Notes: generated from the sequence alone by a model not told the origin. A stretch of DNA of 64,000 nt from Collinsella aerofaciens (GCF_019131995.1 NZ_JAHONA010000001.1:1-64000), one strand, 5' to 3'; positions 34,646-42,628 are shown, counted from the stretch's first letter. Made by a program: numbers and translations.

Positions 34646-35650
34646 TTGCAAATACGGCGGGCAGCGACCGACATAACCGAACTCTACGCACCGCAGTTTG
34701 AGCAGTTTGGCCTGGAGCTTACCGGCAAGGGCGCCGTCTTTACCGGCGAGGTGGCAAACGACCGGGCGCACGGCCGCGCATGGATCATGCCCCTCTCCCC
34801 CACCTGCATCGTCATGGAGCATTTCATCACCCCGACGCACGATATGTACCTGGCCGAATACACACCCGAGCCATACGCCTGCGTGAGCGAGGTCAGCGCG
34901 CCCACACTTACATGCATGCCCGAGGCTGGCATAACGCCCGCGAACCTTAAACCATTGCATGGACCGTGGCCAAACAATGCCGTTTGCAGCTTTATCCAAG
35001 ATAGCTGTGGCGAGGAATTAAGCCCGCTGTTTGCGGGACGGCTTTATCACTCGCGCTCGGTGCTCTTTTTGCCCGGATATTTTGACGACCTGGAGCACCG
35101 CTATCCCACCGAGTTCGCGGGAACCTTTGAGGCGTTTGCCGAGCCATGGCACGAGGAAGCGACGTCTGCGATCTGCCACACGCTGCGCCGGATTAACGAG
35201 GACCGCGCCCGCACCGTAGGCGGACACGTCTATATGCAGGGCATCGTGGAGACCATGGTCGCGGAGCTCGCCTGTTCGCGCGCGGCCCACAAGCAGGCGC
35301 GGCAGGCGGCAGACACACACGTCAGCATAACCATTGCCGAGGAAGCGACGGCAATGATTGAGCGTGCGCTCGACAAAGGCAGACGTGTGGGTATCAACGA
35401 GGTGGCCGAGAGGCTCTACACAAGCCGCTCCAAACTATGCGCCACCTTTAAGGCCCAAACTGGCGAGTCCCTGGGCGCCTACATTCGCAGACGTCGTATA
35501 GAGCGAGCACAGGACCTTTTGGCCGATAGCTCGCTCACGATAGCGCAGGTCGCAGAGCGTCTAGGCTACCCCCAGCAGGCCGCCTTCGCCCAAGCCTTCA
35601 AGCAATACACCGGCATGACACCCACGGCTTGGCGAAGCAAGCATCGCTAA
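34646..35650 (+). CDS. AraC-family transcriptional regulator
   Basis: The 334-residue regulator ends in two helix-turn-helix motifs typical of AraC (about 240-334: RVGINEVAERLYTSRSKLCATFK and LTIAQVAERLGYPQQAAFAQAFKQYTGMTPTAWR). The N-terminal ~200 residues form a ligand- or partner-sensing part of unknown specificity. The start is TTG at 34646, supported by AGGAAAGGG upstream; no in-frame ATG with a ribosome site exists further upstream. Divergent orientation from the ABC pair mirrors YbtA controlling ybtPQ, so it probably activates that operon. Confidence 0.88.
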   Translation: MQIRRAATDITELYAPQFEQFGLELTGKGAVFTGEVANDRAHGRAWIMPLSPTCIVMEHFITPTHDMYLAEYTPEPYACVSEVSAPTLTCMPEAGITPANLKPLHGPWPNNAVCSFIQDSCGEELSPLFAGRLYHSRSVLFLPGYFDDLEHRYPTEFAGTFEAFAEPWHEEATSAICHTLRRINEDRARTVGGHVYMQGIVETMVAELACSRAAHKQARQAADTHVSITIAEEATAMIERALDKGRRVGINEVAERLYTSRSKLCATFKAQTGESLGAYIRRRRIERAQDLLADSSLTIAQVAERLGYPQQAAFAQAFKQYTGMTPTAWRSKHR

Positions 35651-35714
35651 GGCCCAAGCTCCCTGGCCGTAACGGAGCGATTAATTAGCCGCCGCCCGTC
35701 AGCTCACCCGGGAT

Positions 35715-37079
35715 CTAAACGTCAAGATGCGCACAATCAAGCGCCTTTTTGATAAGAGGGACAGATCGATCAGCCAAATACAACGGAATGTTGAGCACCC
35801 CGTCGTCGAGCTTTAGGTTCTTAAGTGAGTAGCGGACCCTCAATGGAGTCGTCTCCGCATGCTTGTCGGCATAGTACTTAAGGCTCTTGGAATGAACGAC
35901 CTCTCCCGATTTGACCTCGACGGGAACGATTTCGTTTCCGACCTGAATCAAAAAATCGACTTCGTGCTTCGGCTTCTCGTTTGTCCAATAACGCGGAGCA
36001 GCATCTAACTGTGAAAGTAATGCCTGAAGCACATAGTTCTCGGCGAACGAACCTTTGAACTCCGAAAATAGCGCATCCGAGATGGCAAAAGCGGACGCAT
36101 CCAGCCTTGCCATGCGGCGCAGCAAGCCGACATCAAGACAGTAGACTTTAAATGCCTTGAGGTCATCGTACGCAGAGAGCGGCACACCACCGGCAGCATT
36201 AAGGCGAACCGCCGTGATGAGCCCAGCATCGGCAAGCCATTCCAGAGCATCCTCGTATTCTCGAGCACGAGCCCCCTCGCGCACCGCACCCCAAACGAAC
36301 TTTTTGTTCTCGCGCGCCAACTGAGCTGGAATCGAGTTCCATATTTGCGAAAGCTTGGCGAACTGCGCACGGCCACCATGCTTGGCAAAATCGCGCTCGT
36401 AGGAATCCAAGAGATCAGACAACACCTTATCGACCTGAACGATATCGCCCGTCTCCACCCACCGGCCAAGAGCCTCTGGCATGCCGCCGCATGCAAAATA
36501 ACGACGAAGATGCTCGACGAGACGGACATGGAAGAAATCGGGCACTGTCTCGATCTGATCCAGGCCGCCAAGGTATTCGTCGTAGTTTGCAGCGCCCTCG
36601 GCTTTCAGAAACTCGGAAAAGCTCATGGGGCGCATCTCCATGAACTCGACCTTTCCCACCGGAAAAGCGCTGGTCTCACGGGACAAGCGAACGCCCAACA
36701 AAGACCCTGCGCATGCGACGTGATACTCGGGGGCCTCGTCACAGAAGTATTTAAGGGCGCCGACTGCAGAAGGACAATCCTGGATCTCATCAATAATAAG
36801 CAGCGTTTCGCCGGGCTCGATAGGCTGTCCAAGTGCCAGGGAAAGATTTGAGATGATCCGTCGAGGATCGCGCGTACCTTCGAAAAACTGAGCGTACTCG
36901 CTCTGTACCCCAGGTGACGGCTCCTCGAGCGTCAGATACACAAAATTGAGGTACGAGGTTCGGCCGAACTCCTTAAGCGCCCACGTCTTTCCAACCTGGC
37001 GCGCCCCCTTAAGGATAAGCGGCTTACGATATTCTGACGCTTTCCAAGCGTTAAGCTTGGCAATGATATCTCGCTGCAT
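35715..37079 (-). CDS. AAA ATPase with DUF4143 domain
   Basis: A 454-residue protein of the widespread, poorly understood AAA_14/DUF4143 group. It has Walker A GARQVGKT (25-32), Walker B LLIIDEIQDCP (about 92-102), a winged-helix-like middle, and a C-terminal part with EVDFLI ... PVEVKSG, reminiscent of the PD-(D/E)xK nuclease core. Roles in defence or stress have been proposed for relatives, none established. It is monocistronic with an inverted repeat in its promoter (37099-37173). There is no partner gene. Confidence 0.88.
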   Translation of the reverse strand: MQRDIIAKLNAWKASEYRKPLILKGARQVGKTWALKEFGRTSYLNFVYLTLEEPSPGVQSEYAQFFEGTRDPRRIISNLSLALGQPIEPGETLLIIDEIQDCPSAVGALKYFCDEAPEYHVACAGSLLGVRLSRETSAFPVGKVEFMEMRPMSFSEFLKAEGAANYDEYLGGLDQIETVPDFFHVRLVEHLRRYFACGGMPEALGRWVETGDIVQVDKVLSDLLDSYERDFAKHGGRAQFAKLSQIWNSIPAQLARENKKFVWGAVREGARAREYEDALEWLADAGLITAVRLNAAGGVPLSAYDDLKAFKVYCLDVGLLRRMARLDASAFAISDALFSEFKGSFAENYVLQALLSQLDAAPRYWTNEKPKHEVDFLIQVGNEIVPVEVKSGEVVHSKSLKYYADKHAETTPLRVRYSLKNLKLDDGVLNIPLYLADRSVPLIKKALDCAHLDV

Positions 37080-37098
37080 GACCGAACCTCCCGCAAAG

Positions 37099-37173
37099 AA
37101 ACTTCCGTAAACGTGATATTTCCCACATTTTACCCCAGGGAAAACGTGATGTTTATCACATTTACAGAAGTTT
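37099..37173. promoter_or_regulatory. Inverted repeat upstream of the DUF4143 gene
   Basis: AAACTTCCGTAAACGTGATA (37099-37118) is mirrored by TATCACATTTACAGAAGTTT (37154-37173), with 18 of 20 positions complementary. A smaller GTGAT / ATCAC palindrome lies inside at 37147-37159. It begins 20 bases before the start codon. An autoregulatory operator or a small inserted element are both possible. Confidence 0.55.
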
Positions 37174-37204
37174 TAAGCTCATTTCGCCACACTTTCATCA
37201 CATT

Positions 37205-37234
37205 AAAAAGGCGGAGGCGCATTTTGCGCCTCCG
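37205..37234 (-). terminator. Terminator of the gatCAB operon
   Basis: GGAGGCGCA pairs with TGCGCCTCC (37213-37233). The minus strand then reads GCCTTTTTAATG. It lies beyond the cruciform element that follows gatB, so that element would be part of the gatCAB transcript. Confidence 0.88.
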
Positions 37235-37282
37235 TCACCATCTTTCCTATCAGCCCGCCTGACCCGAACGGCCGAGTCGTCA

Positions 37283-37428
37283 CGGAACCAGGGAGCCCCG
37301 GCAGGGCGGGTGCTTGCTCAAAATGAGTTCCGCACGCAAAGAAGGCCACTTAATGTGGCCTTCGTCTTGCGCAGGACTGTTCGAAATTTTGAGGAAGCAC
37401 CCGCCCTGCCGGGACTCCCGGGTTCCCG
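37283..37428 (+). repeat. Cruciform element 2 (conserved-core stem-loop)
   Basis: Long arms (37283-37324 and 37386-37428, core AGCACCCGCCCTGCCGGG perfect) enclose GAGTTCCGCACG, an inner stem GAAGGCCAC / GTGGCCTTC whose tip reads CACTTAATGTG, and CAGGACTGTTCGA. These three motifs are shared with the element at 15524-15657, while both outer and inner stems differ in sequence but still pair. It ends one base before the gatB stop codon, antisense to gatB. Confidence 0.85.
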
Positions 37429-37429
37429 T

Positions 37430-39106
37430 TTACGAGAGCGACGTTCTCAGCAACTCGTTGAAGAGCTTCGGGTTGCCCTTGCCGCGGCTCGCCTTCATGC
37501 ACTGACCCACCAAAAAGCCGATGACCTTCTGGTTGCCGTCACGATACTGCTGCGCCTGATCGGCACAGTTTGCCAGCACCTCGTCCACGATCGGCTGCAG
37601 CGCGCCGGCATCGCTCACCTGACGCATGCCGCGCTCGTCGACGATCTTGTTGGGGTCGTCGCCAGTTTGGGCCATGGCCTCAAAGACCTCGTGCGCCTGG
37701 TTGGAGCTGATGGCATCGGTCGCCAGCAGCTTAGCCAGCGCTGCCACCTGAGCCGGCGCAATGCTGGACTCGGCTAGTGAAACGCCTGCACCCTTAAGGT
37801 AGGCGATCATCTCGTTCACCAGCAAGTTTGCAACCGTCTGGGCCTCTTTGCCAGCCATACCGGCAGCGGCGGCCTCAAAGAAGTCGGCAAACTCGGGGTC
37901 GCCAGCAATCTGCTCGGCGTCGGCCGTCTTAATGCCAAAGTCGGCCTCAAAACGGGCACGCTTGGCATCGGGCAGCTCGGGGATCTCGCCACGGCAGCGG
38001 TCGATGAACTCGTCGTCCAGATCGAACGGCGCCAGGTCGGGATCGGGGAACAGGCGATAGTCGTCGGCCGTCTCCTTCACGCGCATGACCACGGTACGCT
38101 TGCGGCTGGGCTCCCAGTGGCGGGTCTCCTGGTAGATAATGCCGCCCTCCTCGAGCACCTCGGCCTGACGGCAGATCTCGTAGGCAAGGCCGTCATGCAG
38201 GCTCTTAAACGAGTTGAGGTTCTTGAGCTCGGTCTTGGTGCCCAGCTTGGTCTCGCCGCGGCGGCGCAGCGACACGTTGCCGTCGCAGCGCATGGAACCC
38301 TTCTCCATGGAGCAGTCCGAAATGCCCAGCGTCACAAAGATGCGACGGAGCTTCTCCATAAACAGGCGAGCCTCCTCGGGCGTGCGCAGGTCGGGCTCGG
38401 TGACAAGCTCAATCAGCGGCGTGCCGCAGCGGTTGTAGTCGACGAGCGACTCGGCCGCGGCGGTAATGCGACCCTCGGCGCCACCCACGTGAACCATCTT
38501 GGCGGCATCCTCCTCCATATGGATACGCAAGATGCGGATAGGCACCGTGTAGGAACCGTCCTCGCGACGCTCGGGCATCTGCAGGTTGGACGCGTCATAG
38601 CTGGCTAGGTGGCCGGCGCGCTGATTGCCTTCGCGCATGGTCGACGTCATGGACGTGGACAGGCCCTCGGCGTTGGCCGAAGCGCTCGCCAGGCTCTGGG
38701 CCTCGGCCTCACCAAACGCGCAGTCGGGGCGCTCGGCGGCACCGCGACCGGTCACGTCCAGGTCCAGGTGGCCGTACATGGCAAAGGCGACCGGACCCTG
38801 CGTGGTCTGGAAGTTCTTGGCCATGTCGGGATAGAAGTAGTGCTTGCGGTAGAACATCGAGTGGCGCTGGATCTCGCAGTTGGTAGCGAGACCGGCCTTG
38901 ACGATGCTCTCGATGGCGCGCTTGTTGGGCACCGGCAGGGCACCAGGCAGGCCCAGGCACACCGGGCACACGTTTGCGTTGGGCTCGTCATCGTGACTGA
39001 GCTTGCAGCTGCAGAACATCTTGGTATCGAGTGCGGTGAGCTCGGTATGGATCTCCAGGCCGATCACGGCCTCCCAATCCTGCAGGACCTCGGAAAGCTC
39101 CTTCAT
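37430..39106 (-). CDS. gatB: Asp-tRNA(Asn)/Glu-tRNA(Gln) amidotransferase subunit B
   Basis: GatB binds the misacylated tRNA and activates the glutamyl/aspartyl group in the GatCAB complex. Clear family marks are GLEIHTELTALDTKMFCSC, the zinc-type CPVCLGLPGALPV, FYPDMAKNFQTTQ, and the GatB/YqeY tail. At 558 residues it is ~70 longer than usual: an insertion of about 70 residues (roughly 128-200, rich in Ser/Ala/Glu) lies between GHLDLDVTG and LRIHMEEDAAKMVH, inside the cradle domain. It is the last gene of the operon and overlaps gatA (TAATG). Confidence 0.96.
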   Translation of the reverse strand: MKELSEVLQDWEAVIGLEIHTELTALDTKMFCSCKLSHDDEPNANVCPVCLGLPGALPVPNKRAIESIVKAGLATNCEIQRHSMFYRKHYFYPDMAKNFQTTQGPVAFAMYGHLDLDVTGRGAAERPDCAFGEAEAQSLASASANAEGLSTSMTSTMREGNQRAGHLASYDASNLQMPERREDGSYTVPIRILRIHMEEDAAKMVHVGGAEGRITAAAESLVDYNRCGTPLIELVTEPDLRTPEEARLFMEKLRRIFVTLGISDCSMEKGSMRCDGNVSLRRRGETKLGTKTELKNLNSFKSLHDGLAYEICRQAEVLEEGGIIYQETRHWEPSRKRTVVMRVKETADDYRLFPDPDLAPFDLDDEFIDRCRGEIPELPDAKRARFEADFGIKTADAEQIAGDPEFADFFEAAAAGMAGKEAQTVANLLVNEMIAYLKGAGVSLAESSIAPAQVAALAKLLATDAISSNQAHEVFEAMAQTGDDPNKIVDERGMRQVSDAGALQPIVDEVLANCADQAQQYRDGNQKVIGFLVGQCMKASRGKGNPKLFNELLRTSLS

Positions 39107-40620
39107 TACAGCTCGCCTCCCTTCCCGGCAAAATCGGGCGCGACGGAAAGCGCGGGCGCACCCGTGGCGGCATCGGCAAAGCCACGCTCCAGGGCGCGGG
39201 CAAACGTGAGCAGCTGACGGTCCTTAAAGGCCGGACCCACCAGCTGGGCAGAAACGGGCAGCTTGCTATCCTCGCCCAGGCCCAGCGGCACCGAGATGCC
39301 GCCGTTGCCGCAAATGTTGAGCGAGATGGTGTACAGGTCGGAGAGGTACATCTGCGTGGGGTCGCTGATCTCGCCAAACTTAAAGGCCGTGCGCGGCGAG
39401 GCGGGCATGAGGATGGTGTCCACCTTGGCATACGCGGCGTCGTAGTCCTGCGTGATGAGCGTGCGGGCCTTTTGCGCGGCGTAGTAGTACTTGTCGTACA
39501 CGCCCGAGCTCAGTAGGTAGGCGCCGAGCATCTGACGGCGCTTGGCCTCGGCGCCAAAGCCGTGGGCGCGCGAGAGCGAGCTCTGGTCGGACAGGTTGGC
39601 GCAGCCCTCCTCCTGGTAGCCGTAGCGAATGCCGTCGAAGCGGGCCAGGTTGGAGAACGCCTCGGCCGGGCCGATGACGTAATAGGCGGCGATAGCGGCA
39701 TCCAGGTGCGGCAGGTCGACCTCGACCAGCTCGGCGCCCTGGTTCTGCAGCTCCTGGGCGGCGCGCTGAACAGCGGCCTTGACCTCGGGCGTCAGGCCCT
39801 CGGCCTCCATAAACGCGGGGATGATGCCCACGCGCTTGCCCTCGATGCTGTCGTTGAGATGCTCGGTAAAGTCGACGGCGCAATCCTGGCTGGTGCAGTC
39901 GTACGGATCGTGGCCCGCGCCGGTAAGCGCGTTCATGGCCAGCGCGACATCCTCGACCGTGCGGCCGAAGGGACCCACCTGGTCGAGCGACGAGCCAAAG
40001 GCAACCACGCCGTAACGGCTCACGGCACCATACGTGGGCTTAAAGCCCACCACGCCGCACAGCGATGCCGGCTGGCGAATGGAGCCGCCGGTGTCCGAGC
40101 CCAGCGAGAGCGCGACCTCGCCCGCGGCGACGGCGGCAGCGGAGCCGCCCGAGGAGCCGCCAGGCACGCGATCGGTATCCCAAGGGTTGTTGGTGCGGTG
40201 AAACGCCGAGCTCTCGGTGGAGCTGCCAAAGGCAAACTCGTCCATGTTGGCCTTGCCCATGGGCAGGCAGCCGGCATCGAGCATGCGCTGGACGCAGGTA
40301 GCGGTGTAGATGCTCTGGTAATCCTCGAGCATGCGAGAAGCGCAGGTAGTGCGCGTGCCCACGAGGTTCATGTTGTCCTTAATGGCCAGCGGCACGCCCG
40401 CGAGCGGGGGCAATGTCTTGCCTGCGGCACGGTCGGCATCCACGCGCGCAGCGGCCTCGAGCGCGAGCTCGGGCGCCACCTGCAGGAATGCCTGGACCCC
40501 ACCCTCGCGCGCCTCGATGGCGGCAAGGGAGGCCTGGGCCACCTCGGTAGCGGTAAAGTCGCCGGCGGCAACGCCCGCGGCGATCTGGGCGGCGGTAAGG
40601 GAATCGAAGCTCTGCGCCAT
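39106..40620 (-). CDS. gatA: Asp/Glu-tRNA amidotransferase subunit A
   Basis: This amidase subunit releases ammonia from glutamine. The 504-residue protein of the amidase-signature family has GVPLAIKDNMN (catalytic Lys) and GGSSGGSAAAVAAGEVALSLGSDTGGSIRQPAS (Ser-cisSer-Lys triad), then GFKPTYGAVSRYG. Starts and stops overlap by one base with gatC and gatB (TAATG at both joints). Standard length and order. Confidence 0.98.
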   Translation of the reverse strand: MAQSFDSLTAAQIAAGVAAGDFTATEVAQASLAAIEAREGGVQAFLQVAPELALEAAARVDADRAAGKTLPPLAGVPLAIKDNMNLVGTRTTCASRMLEDYQSIYTATCVQRMLDAGCLPMGKANMDEFAFGSSTESSAFHRTNNPWDTDRVPGGSSGGSAAAVAAGEVALSLGSDTGGSIRQPASLCGVVGFKPTYGAVSRYGVVAFGSSLDQVGPFGRTVEDVALAMNALTGAGHDPYDCTSQDCAVDFTEHLNDSIEGKRVGIIPAFMEAEGLTPEVKAAVQRAAQELQNQGAELVEVDLPHLDAAIAAYYVIGPAEAFSNLARFDGIRYGYQEEGCANLSDQSSLSRAHGFGAEAKRRQMLGAYLLSSGVYDKYYYAAQKARTLITQDYDAAYAKVDTILMPASPRTAFKFGEISDPTQMYLSDLYTISLNICGNGGISVPLGLGEDSKLPVSAQLVGPAFKDRQLLTFARALERGFADAATGAPALSVAPDFAGKGGEL

Positions 40621-40931
40621 TACTCGCTCTCCCCCTCTCCCAAAATGGACGGCACGCGGAAGTAGCGGTCGCGCGCGCTGCCAGCGTTTTCAAGCGCAAC
40701 GTCGAGCGGCAGGTCGCGCTCGGGCTCGCGCAGGTCGTCGCCCATCACGTTGGACAGGCTTCCGATGGGATGGAACGTGGGCTCCACGTCGGGCAAGTCA
40801 TATTGCAAGACGGGCTCGAGCATCTGGACGGCGTCGTTCATGTAGGACGTCATCTGGGTGAGCTCGTCATCGGTCAGTGCGATCTTTGCGTACTCGGCGA
40901 TGCCGCGCACGTCTTTCTCGCTGAGTGCCAT
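40620..40931 (-). CDS. gatC: Asp/Glu-tRNA amidotransferase subunit C
   Basis: This small GatC subunit (103 residues) wraps the A-B interface. It has LSEKDVRGIAEYAKIALTDDEL at the N-terminus and DVEPTFHPIGSLSNVMGDDLRE, both typical. The ATG at 40931 has GGGAG upstream; the open frame's earlier start is not used. First gene of gatCAB. Confidence 0.96.
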   Translation of the reverse strand: MALSEKDVRGIAEYAKIALTDDELTQMTSYMNDAVQMLEPVLQYDLPDVEPTFHPIGSLSNVMGDDLREPERDLPLDVALENAGSARDRYFRVPSILGEGESE

Positions 40932-41070
40932 AGGCGCTCCCTTCCGCATAACAGTTAAACCGCTCTAGTATACAAGGCAACGCCGGCTTGGAGCAGGCGC
41001 TTTACCCAAATGCAGCGAAAACGTAACGAGGGCGGCGGGCTGGCAGGCGGCGGGCTGGCGGTTCTGCAAC

Positions 41071-41140
41071 GAAACCGCACCGTCCATAGCGAAAACCGTA
41101 CTGCCCGCAATGAAAAGCATCCCGCCCACAACGAAAACCA
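41071..41140. repeat. Degenerate 20-21-bp tandem repeat
   Basis: Units starting GAAAACC or GAAAAGC occur at 41071, 41091, 41112 and 41133, separated by CG-rich spacers ending in CCCGC. The last unit merges into the 65-bp palindrome, so that palindrome may have inserted into the array. Confidence 0.65.
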
Positions 41141-41199
41141 TCACAACATTCGACGCTTTTCGCCGAAATCGCGATTTTCATCGAATGTTGTGATGGTTT
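41135..41199. repeat. 65-bp palindrome, copy 1
   Basis: AAACCATCACAACATTCGA at the left end is mirrored by TCGAATGTTGTGATGGTTT at the right, around a CTTTTCGCCGAAATCGCG centre. Three more copies of identical length lie at 51402, 55584 and 56826. Confidence 0.88.
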
Positions 41200-41210
41200 G
41201 GAAGCCCCCG

Positions 41211-41265
41211 ACCACCACAAAGGTGCCTGTCCCCATTGTGGTGGTCTGTCCCCATTGTGGCGGTT
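41211..41265. repeat. CCACAAAGG-family palindrome, copy 2
   Basis: ACCACCACAAAGGTGCCTGT is followed by CCCCATTGTGGTGGT, and then a second half unit (CTGTCCCCATTGTGGCGG). It ends 12 bases before the sortase stop codon. Confidence 0.75.
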
Positions 41266-41277
41266 CTGGAGAATGTC

Positions 41278-42216
41278 TTATGCCGAGGCCTTGGCCTTGC
41301 GGCGCTTGCGGACCGCGTGGATCACGATGTCCAGCAGCAACAGCACAATGGCTACGACCACGATGAGCACGGCAAACTCGCGCTTGCCCCAGTGGCGGCC
41401 GGCCAGCGACTTTTGCTTGTCGACGTCCTTCTTGTTGTACTTGGTGCGCACGCAATGCACCAGCAGGCGATGGTCGTTCACGCCGTAGGGCGTGCAGGTG
41501 ACGAGCGTCACCTTGTCGGCGCCGGGCTCGATGGTCAGCGACTCCATCTCCTCGGGCAGCACCACTTCGGAGTCCACCATCTTGTAGGCGAGCGTCTTGT
41601 TCATGGTGTGCAGCAGCACCAGGTCGCCGGGCTCCAGCGAATGGATGTCGTCGAACATGCTCAAGTTGCGCATGCCCGAGTGCGCGGTGAGCACGCAATG
41701 CGTCGAGGTGCCGCCCACCGGCAGGCTCGTGCCCTCCAGGTGGCCGACGCCCGCCATAAGGACTTCCTCGCTCGTGCCGTGGTAAATGGGCATGCTCACG
41801 TCGATGGAGGGAATCTCGACCCAGCTCATCATGGGGTCGCGGTCAAAGATAAGTTGCTGAGCGTAAGGCTCGATCTGGTCGACGGGAAGCTCGGTGGCCT
41901 CGCCCGCCAGCTGCTCGTTAAAGGAGCGAGCCTGGAGCAGGATGCGCTCGCGCTCCTCGGCAGACAGCGCGTCCACGGTGCTGGACACGGTGCTGATCTG
42001 GTTGAACACGCCCGAGGCCTCGAGCCGGTCCAAGATCCACGGCCAGGTCATAAGGCCCACGCCAATAAGGATGATAACGATGGTGATGAGCCGGTCGGCC
42101 CAACGCGGCAACCGCTTGCGACGGCGTTTGGGTTTTGGTTGAGGTTTGGGCTGGGGGTTTGAGCCGCCGTTGGCCGCGGCGTTATTGCTCTTCATATGTT
42201 TGGCGCCCTGCACCAT
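41278..42216 (-). CDS. Class C (pilin-polymerising) sortase
   Basis: This membrane transpeptidase links pilin subunits through their LPxTG-type signals. The 312-residue protein has an N-terminal helix (LITIVIILIGVGLMTWPWIL), a lid-like DRDPMMSW, catalytic His in VLTAHSGM, Cys in VTLVTCTPYGVNDHRLLV with the Arg, and a C-terminal membrane helix (AVLIVVVAIVLLLLDIVIHAV) typical of class C. The start at 42216 has AGAGGAG nine bases upstream. It is read separately from the pilin genes, since a terminator at 42795-42832 divides them. Substrates are surely the three pilins upstream. Confidence 0.94.
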   Translation of the reverse strand: MVQGAKHMKSNNAAANGGSNPQPKPQPKPKRRRKRLPRWADRLITIVIILIGVGLMTWPWILDRLEASGVFNQISTVSSTVDALSAEERERILLQARSFNEQLAGEATELPVDQIEPYAQQLIFDRDPMMSWVEIPSIDVSMPIYHGTSEEVLMAGVGHLEGTSLPVGGTSTHCVLTAHSGMRNLSMFDDIHSLEPGDLVLLHTMNKTLAYKMVDSEVVLPEEMESLTIEPGADKVTLVTCTPYGVNDHRLLVHCVRTKYNKKDVDKQKSLAGRHWGKREFAVLIVVVAIVLLLLDIVIHAVRKRRKAKASA

Positions 42217-42232
42217 CGCCGGTCACTCCTCT

Positions 42233-42246
42233 ACAACTCAAGTTGT
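42233..42246. promoter_or_regulatory. Palindrome in the sortase leader
   Basis: ACAACTCAAGTTGT is a perfect 14-bp palindrome immediately upstream of the sortase ribosome site. TATTAT-like sequence lies 13 bases farther upstream (minus strand). It could be an operator or an mRNA hairpin. Confidence 0.35.
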
Positions 42247-42346
42247 CTAAACAAATAATAGCCGATTAGCAGGCTCCCCCGTCCGACAACACAGCTTGAC
42301 TGCACCGTCCGGTCGAGGTTAGGCCAGCATTTGAGTTTTCAGAATG

Positions 42347-42378
42347 TCCCGAATCGGCGGGGCGATTCGGGATACAAT
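42347..42378 (+). promoter_or_regulatory. Candidate promoter/operator for a plus-strand small RNA
   Basis: TCCCGAATCG (42347-42356) and CGATTCGGGA (42363-42372) form a perfect 10-bp inverted repeat directly before a TACAAT hexamer (42373-42378). This places an operator over the spacer/-35 region of a rightward promoter. No protein gene follows, only the structured region at 42386-42478. Confidence 0.45.
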
Positions 42379-42385
42379 AACTACA

Positions 42386-42478
42386 GGAAACGACGCACCC
42401 CGCGTAAGTACTTAGGAGCGCGGGCGACCAGTTTCCGACGTTGTTAAATGCCCGGGCCTCTAACCCCGGGCATTCTTA
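42386..42478 (+). ncRNA. Candidate structured small RNA converging on a small ORF
   Basis: GGAAAC (42386-42391) pairs with GTTTCC (42431-42436) and, inside it, CCCGCG (42399-42404) pairs with CGCGGG (42419-42424). A terminator follows (AATGCCCGGG / CCCGGGCATT then TTCTTATTT, 42447-42480). A promoter-like TACAAT is upstream. The 3' end reaches the end of the oppositely oriented 50-codon membrane ORF, the arrangement of type I antitoxin RNAs. It is a prediction from sequence only. Confidence 0.42.
42448..42478. terminator. Bidirectional terminator
   Basis: AATGCCCGGG (42447-42456) pairs with CCCGGGCATT (42465-42474). T-rich tracts lie on the plus side (TTCTTATTT) and a weaker one on the minus side, suiting convergent transcripts. 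Confidence 0.7.
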
Positions 42479-42628
42479 TTTGCGCTTGTTGCGGCGCAAA
42501 TGCCTTCTACCGTCCGCACCGCGCGTGCGCCTACGGACCTTAAACCGAACCTCATACGAGTCAAGAAACGCGATGACGAACGTGCCCACCGCCGCGAGGG
42601 CAGCGAGCGCGTTAAGGAATTTCAGCAT
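42476..42628 (-). CDS. 50-residue membrane peptide, holin-like toxin candidate
   Basis: A short ORF with a strong ribosome site (GGAGG, 7 bases before ATG). It encodes one hydrophobic helix (FLNALAALAAVGTFVIAFL) and a very basic tail (RFKVRRRTRG ... LRRNKRK). Size, single membrane helix with GTFVIAFL, and basic end recall the small type I toxins of the TxpA/holin-like group. It lies between the pilin terminator and the sortase, converging with a structured RNA candidate. A pilus-related accessory peptide is the other option. Confidence 0.55.
   Translation of the reverse strand: MLKFLNALAALAAVGTFVIAFLDSYEVRFKVRRRTRGADGRRHLRRNKRK

Larger units (their letters stand above)
40932..41277. other. 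Intergenic repeat cluster between gatC and the sortase gene
   Basis: No gene is present. In order there is a short GGCGGGCTGGC tandem, a 21-bp tandem repeat (41071-41140), one 65-bp palindrome and one CCACAAAGG repeat. The last two are 11 bases apart. Confidence 0.65.

Noticed and set aside
34593-34646. Longer N-terminus for the AraC regulator from an ATG near 34593
   Set aside because: That ATG is in a different reading frame and lies within the operator palindrome.
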